Assembly: GCA_018398765.1 (NCBI GenBank)
Contig: JAHBMJ010002003.1
Span: forward strand, 1 to 19,668
From: Chromera velia
Lineage: Eukaryota > Sar > Chromeraceae
DNA: 19,668 nucleotides
Direction: 5' to 3'
The notes below the pieces were generated by a model that saw nothing but the letters and a program-made list of their open reading frames with translations, had not been told where the DNA came from and did not search any database. The translations under genes were made by a program, and so were the position numbers. Shown piece after piece: positions 18,822 to 19,668 of the stretch. Position 1 is the first letter of the stretch. Every line of letters starts with the position of its first letter.

Positions 18822-19125
18822 CGCACAAGTGGGAAGGTTCCCCCCCTTTCCCCCCTCCCCCCTCTGCGCATGCGGCGAAAGAGCACACATGCCGATAGGA
18901 ACTGACGTTCAACTTGGCAAGGTAAGGGAAAGGCCTGCAGGCGCATGCGCGGGTGGGGGCGGAACAGGGCGGTGATACTCGGAAGGCCTGCAGGCAGGCA
19001 GGCAGGCTTCCCTCCGAGAAATGGAGAAATAAGTTCGCTTCCATTCAGCACACAGAAAGCGTAAAAAGGTCAACAGGGGTCCATGTGTGTATGCATGCAT
19101 AAGGTGTACAATAGGGTGAACTTAC

Positions 19126-19406
19126 CCTAGCCACCCATACGGCGGTCTTGGAGTTCTTCTCGTTGGTTCTGGTGGCCACCAGATCCCCCTCCTTGACCTT
19201 TCTCCCCCGCAAGATCCGTCCCCCACCCTCCAGATCATCAAAGAAAGAGCACACCCGAGGAAGTCTCTGTTTCTTGGGGGACGGGGCCTCTTCAAAGGAA
19301 GAGGAAGAGGGCGAGGAAGAGGACGAGGAAGAGGACGGCTCCTTCAGGCAGTCGAACGAGCGCTTTGACGAGAGCCATTTCTTCTCTCGAGCCGTCTTGA
19401 CAGCCT
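19126..19406 (-). CDS. Exon of a minus-strand gene with Ser-rich linker and Tudor-like segment
   Basis: Flanked on the minus strand by the acceptor aatccctgcag and the consensus donor AGG/gtaagt, it is 281 nt, phase 1 in and phase 0 out. Order: basic helix (AVKTAREKKWLSSKRSF); Ser-rich run with acidic residues; a KKQRLPR basic patch that could be a nuclear signal; then GRKVKEGDLVATRTNEKN and AVWVARV. The last part resembles the start of SGF29-type Tudor folds (vGdkVAAr...WILAeV), which read methylated histone H3 in SAGA-like complexes. That identity is an inference from a short motif. The first part of the gene lies beyond 19668. Downstream exons are uncertain. Confidence 0.6.
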
Positions 19407-19668
19407 CTGCAGGGATTAACGAACATCCACACACACAGAGAGAGGGAGGGAGGGAAAGAGTCACAGAGCCAGTCACACGCATACACACCAAAGCGGACCC
19501 ATTGTGTCTGGTGGAGGGAGACAGGGGGGACAAAATAGTGTCGATACCTATGCACCAATAGATATCTCAAATGCACACACAATCGCGCAAGCTCCCACAA
19601 GCGCATAAAGACACACGCACTCACACACACACACACACACACATACACAACGGAGAGAGAGGGGGGGG

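Noticed and set aside
18492-19051. ORFs of CVCVCV or HTHTHT composition over CA repeats (also at 7121-7200, 9631-9687 and 10043-10093)
   Set aside because: Pure microsatellite translation with no codon structure or splice context.
19148-19561. Plus-strand ORF with a long Glu/Asp run
   Set aside because: It is the antisense of the Ser-rich minus-strand exon, which has consensus splice sites.

Overview
The window reads as nuclear DNA of a protist-like eukaryote. Coding sequence is cut into many short exons by GT..AG introns, some only about 37-57 nt long. Introns and intergenic DNA are packed with (CA)n, (GA)n, (CTTT)n, (CCCT)n and poly-G tracts, and there is no prokaryotic operon or ribosome-binding-site layout. 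A multi-exon leucine-rich-repeat (LRR) gene in such a repeat-rich setting resembles chromerid algae (Chromera velia or a relative). That assignment comes from general familiarity, not from a database match.

Layout. 1-3060 (+ strand bias): low-complexity DNA with a few possible micro-exons, best at 2510-2685. 3061-5040: little recognisable, including an AT-rich block at about 3400-4345. 5045-5308: a 66-bp x 4 minisatellite followed by a tentative + strand ORF to 5587. About 6390-10690 (- strand): many short exons whose splice phases agree. They end in an unmistakable dual-specificity protein phosphatase (DUSP) signature: the P-loop VLVHCKEGKSRSVS at 7537-7596, then AYMMKYHQLSLHE at 6863 and KPNPGFIRQLDAYHALL near 6799. 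The last two lie in different frames with no room for an intron between them, so this copy looks frameshifted. One intron of this gene (8276-8742) is almost entirely a 45-bp x 9 minisatellite. About 10750-11156: GC/CpG-rich DNA between two divergent genes, probably a shared promoter. 11157-16496 (+ strand): a nine-exon LRR gene of about 788 residues, the best-supported model here. 16497-19125: 3' flank, an AT-rich block, then purine-rich and CA-repeat DNA with weak exon candidates. 19126-19406 (- strand): one clear exon with Ser-rich/basic and Tudor-like segments.

The two main genes are divergently arranged and could share regulation. The sequence gives no direct evidence that their products work together. 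All multi-exon models were built by hand from splice sites and reading phase; RNA evidence would settle them.
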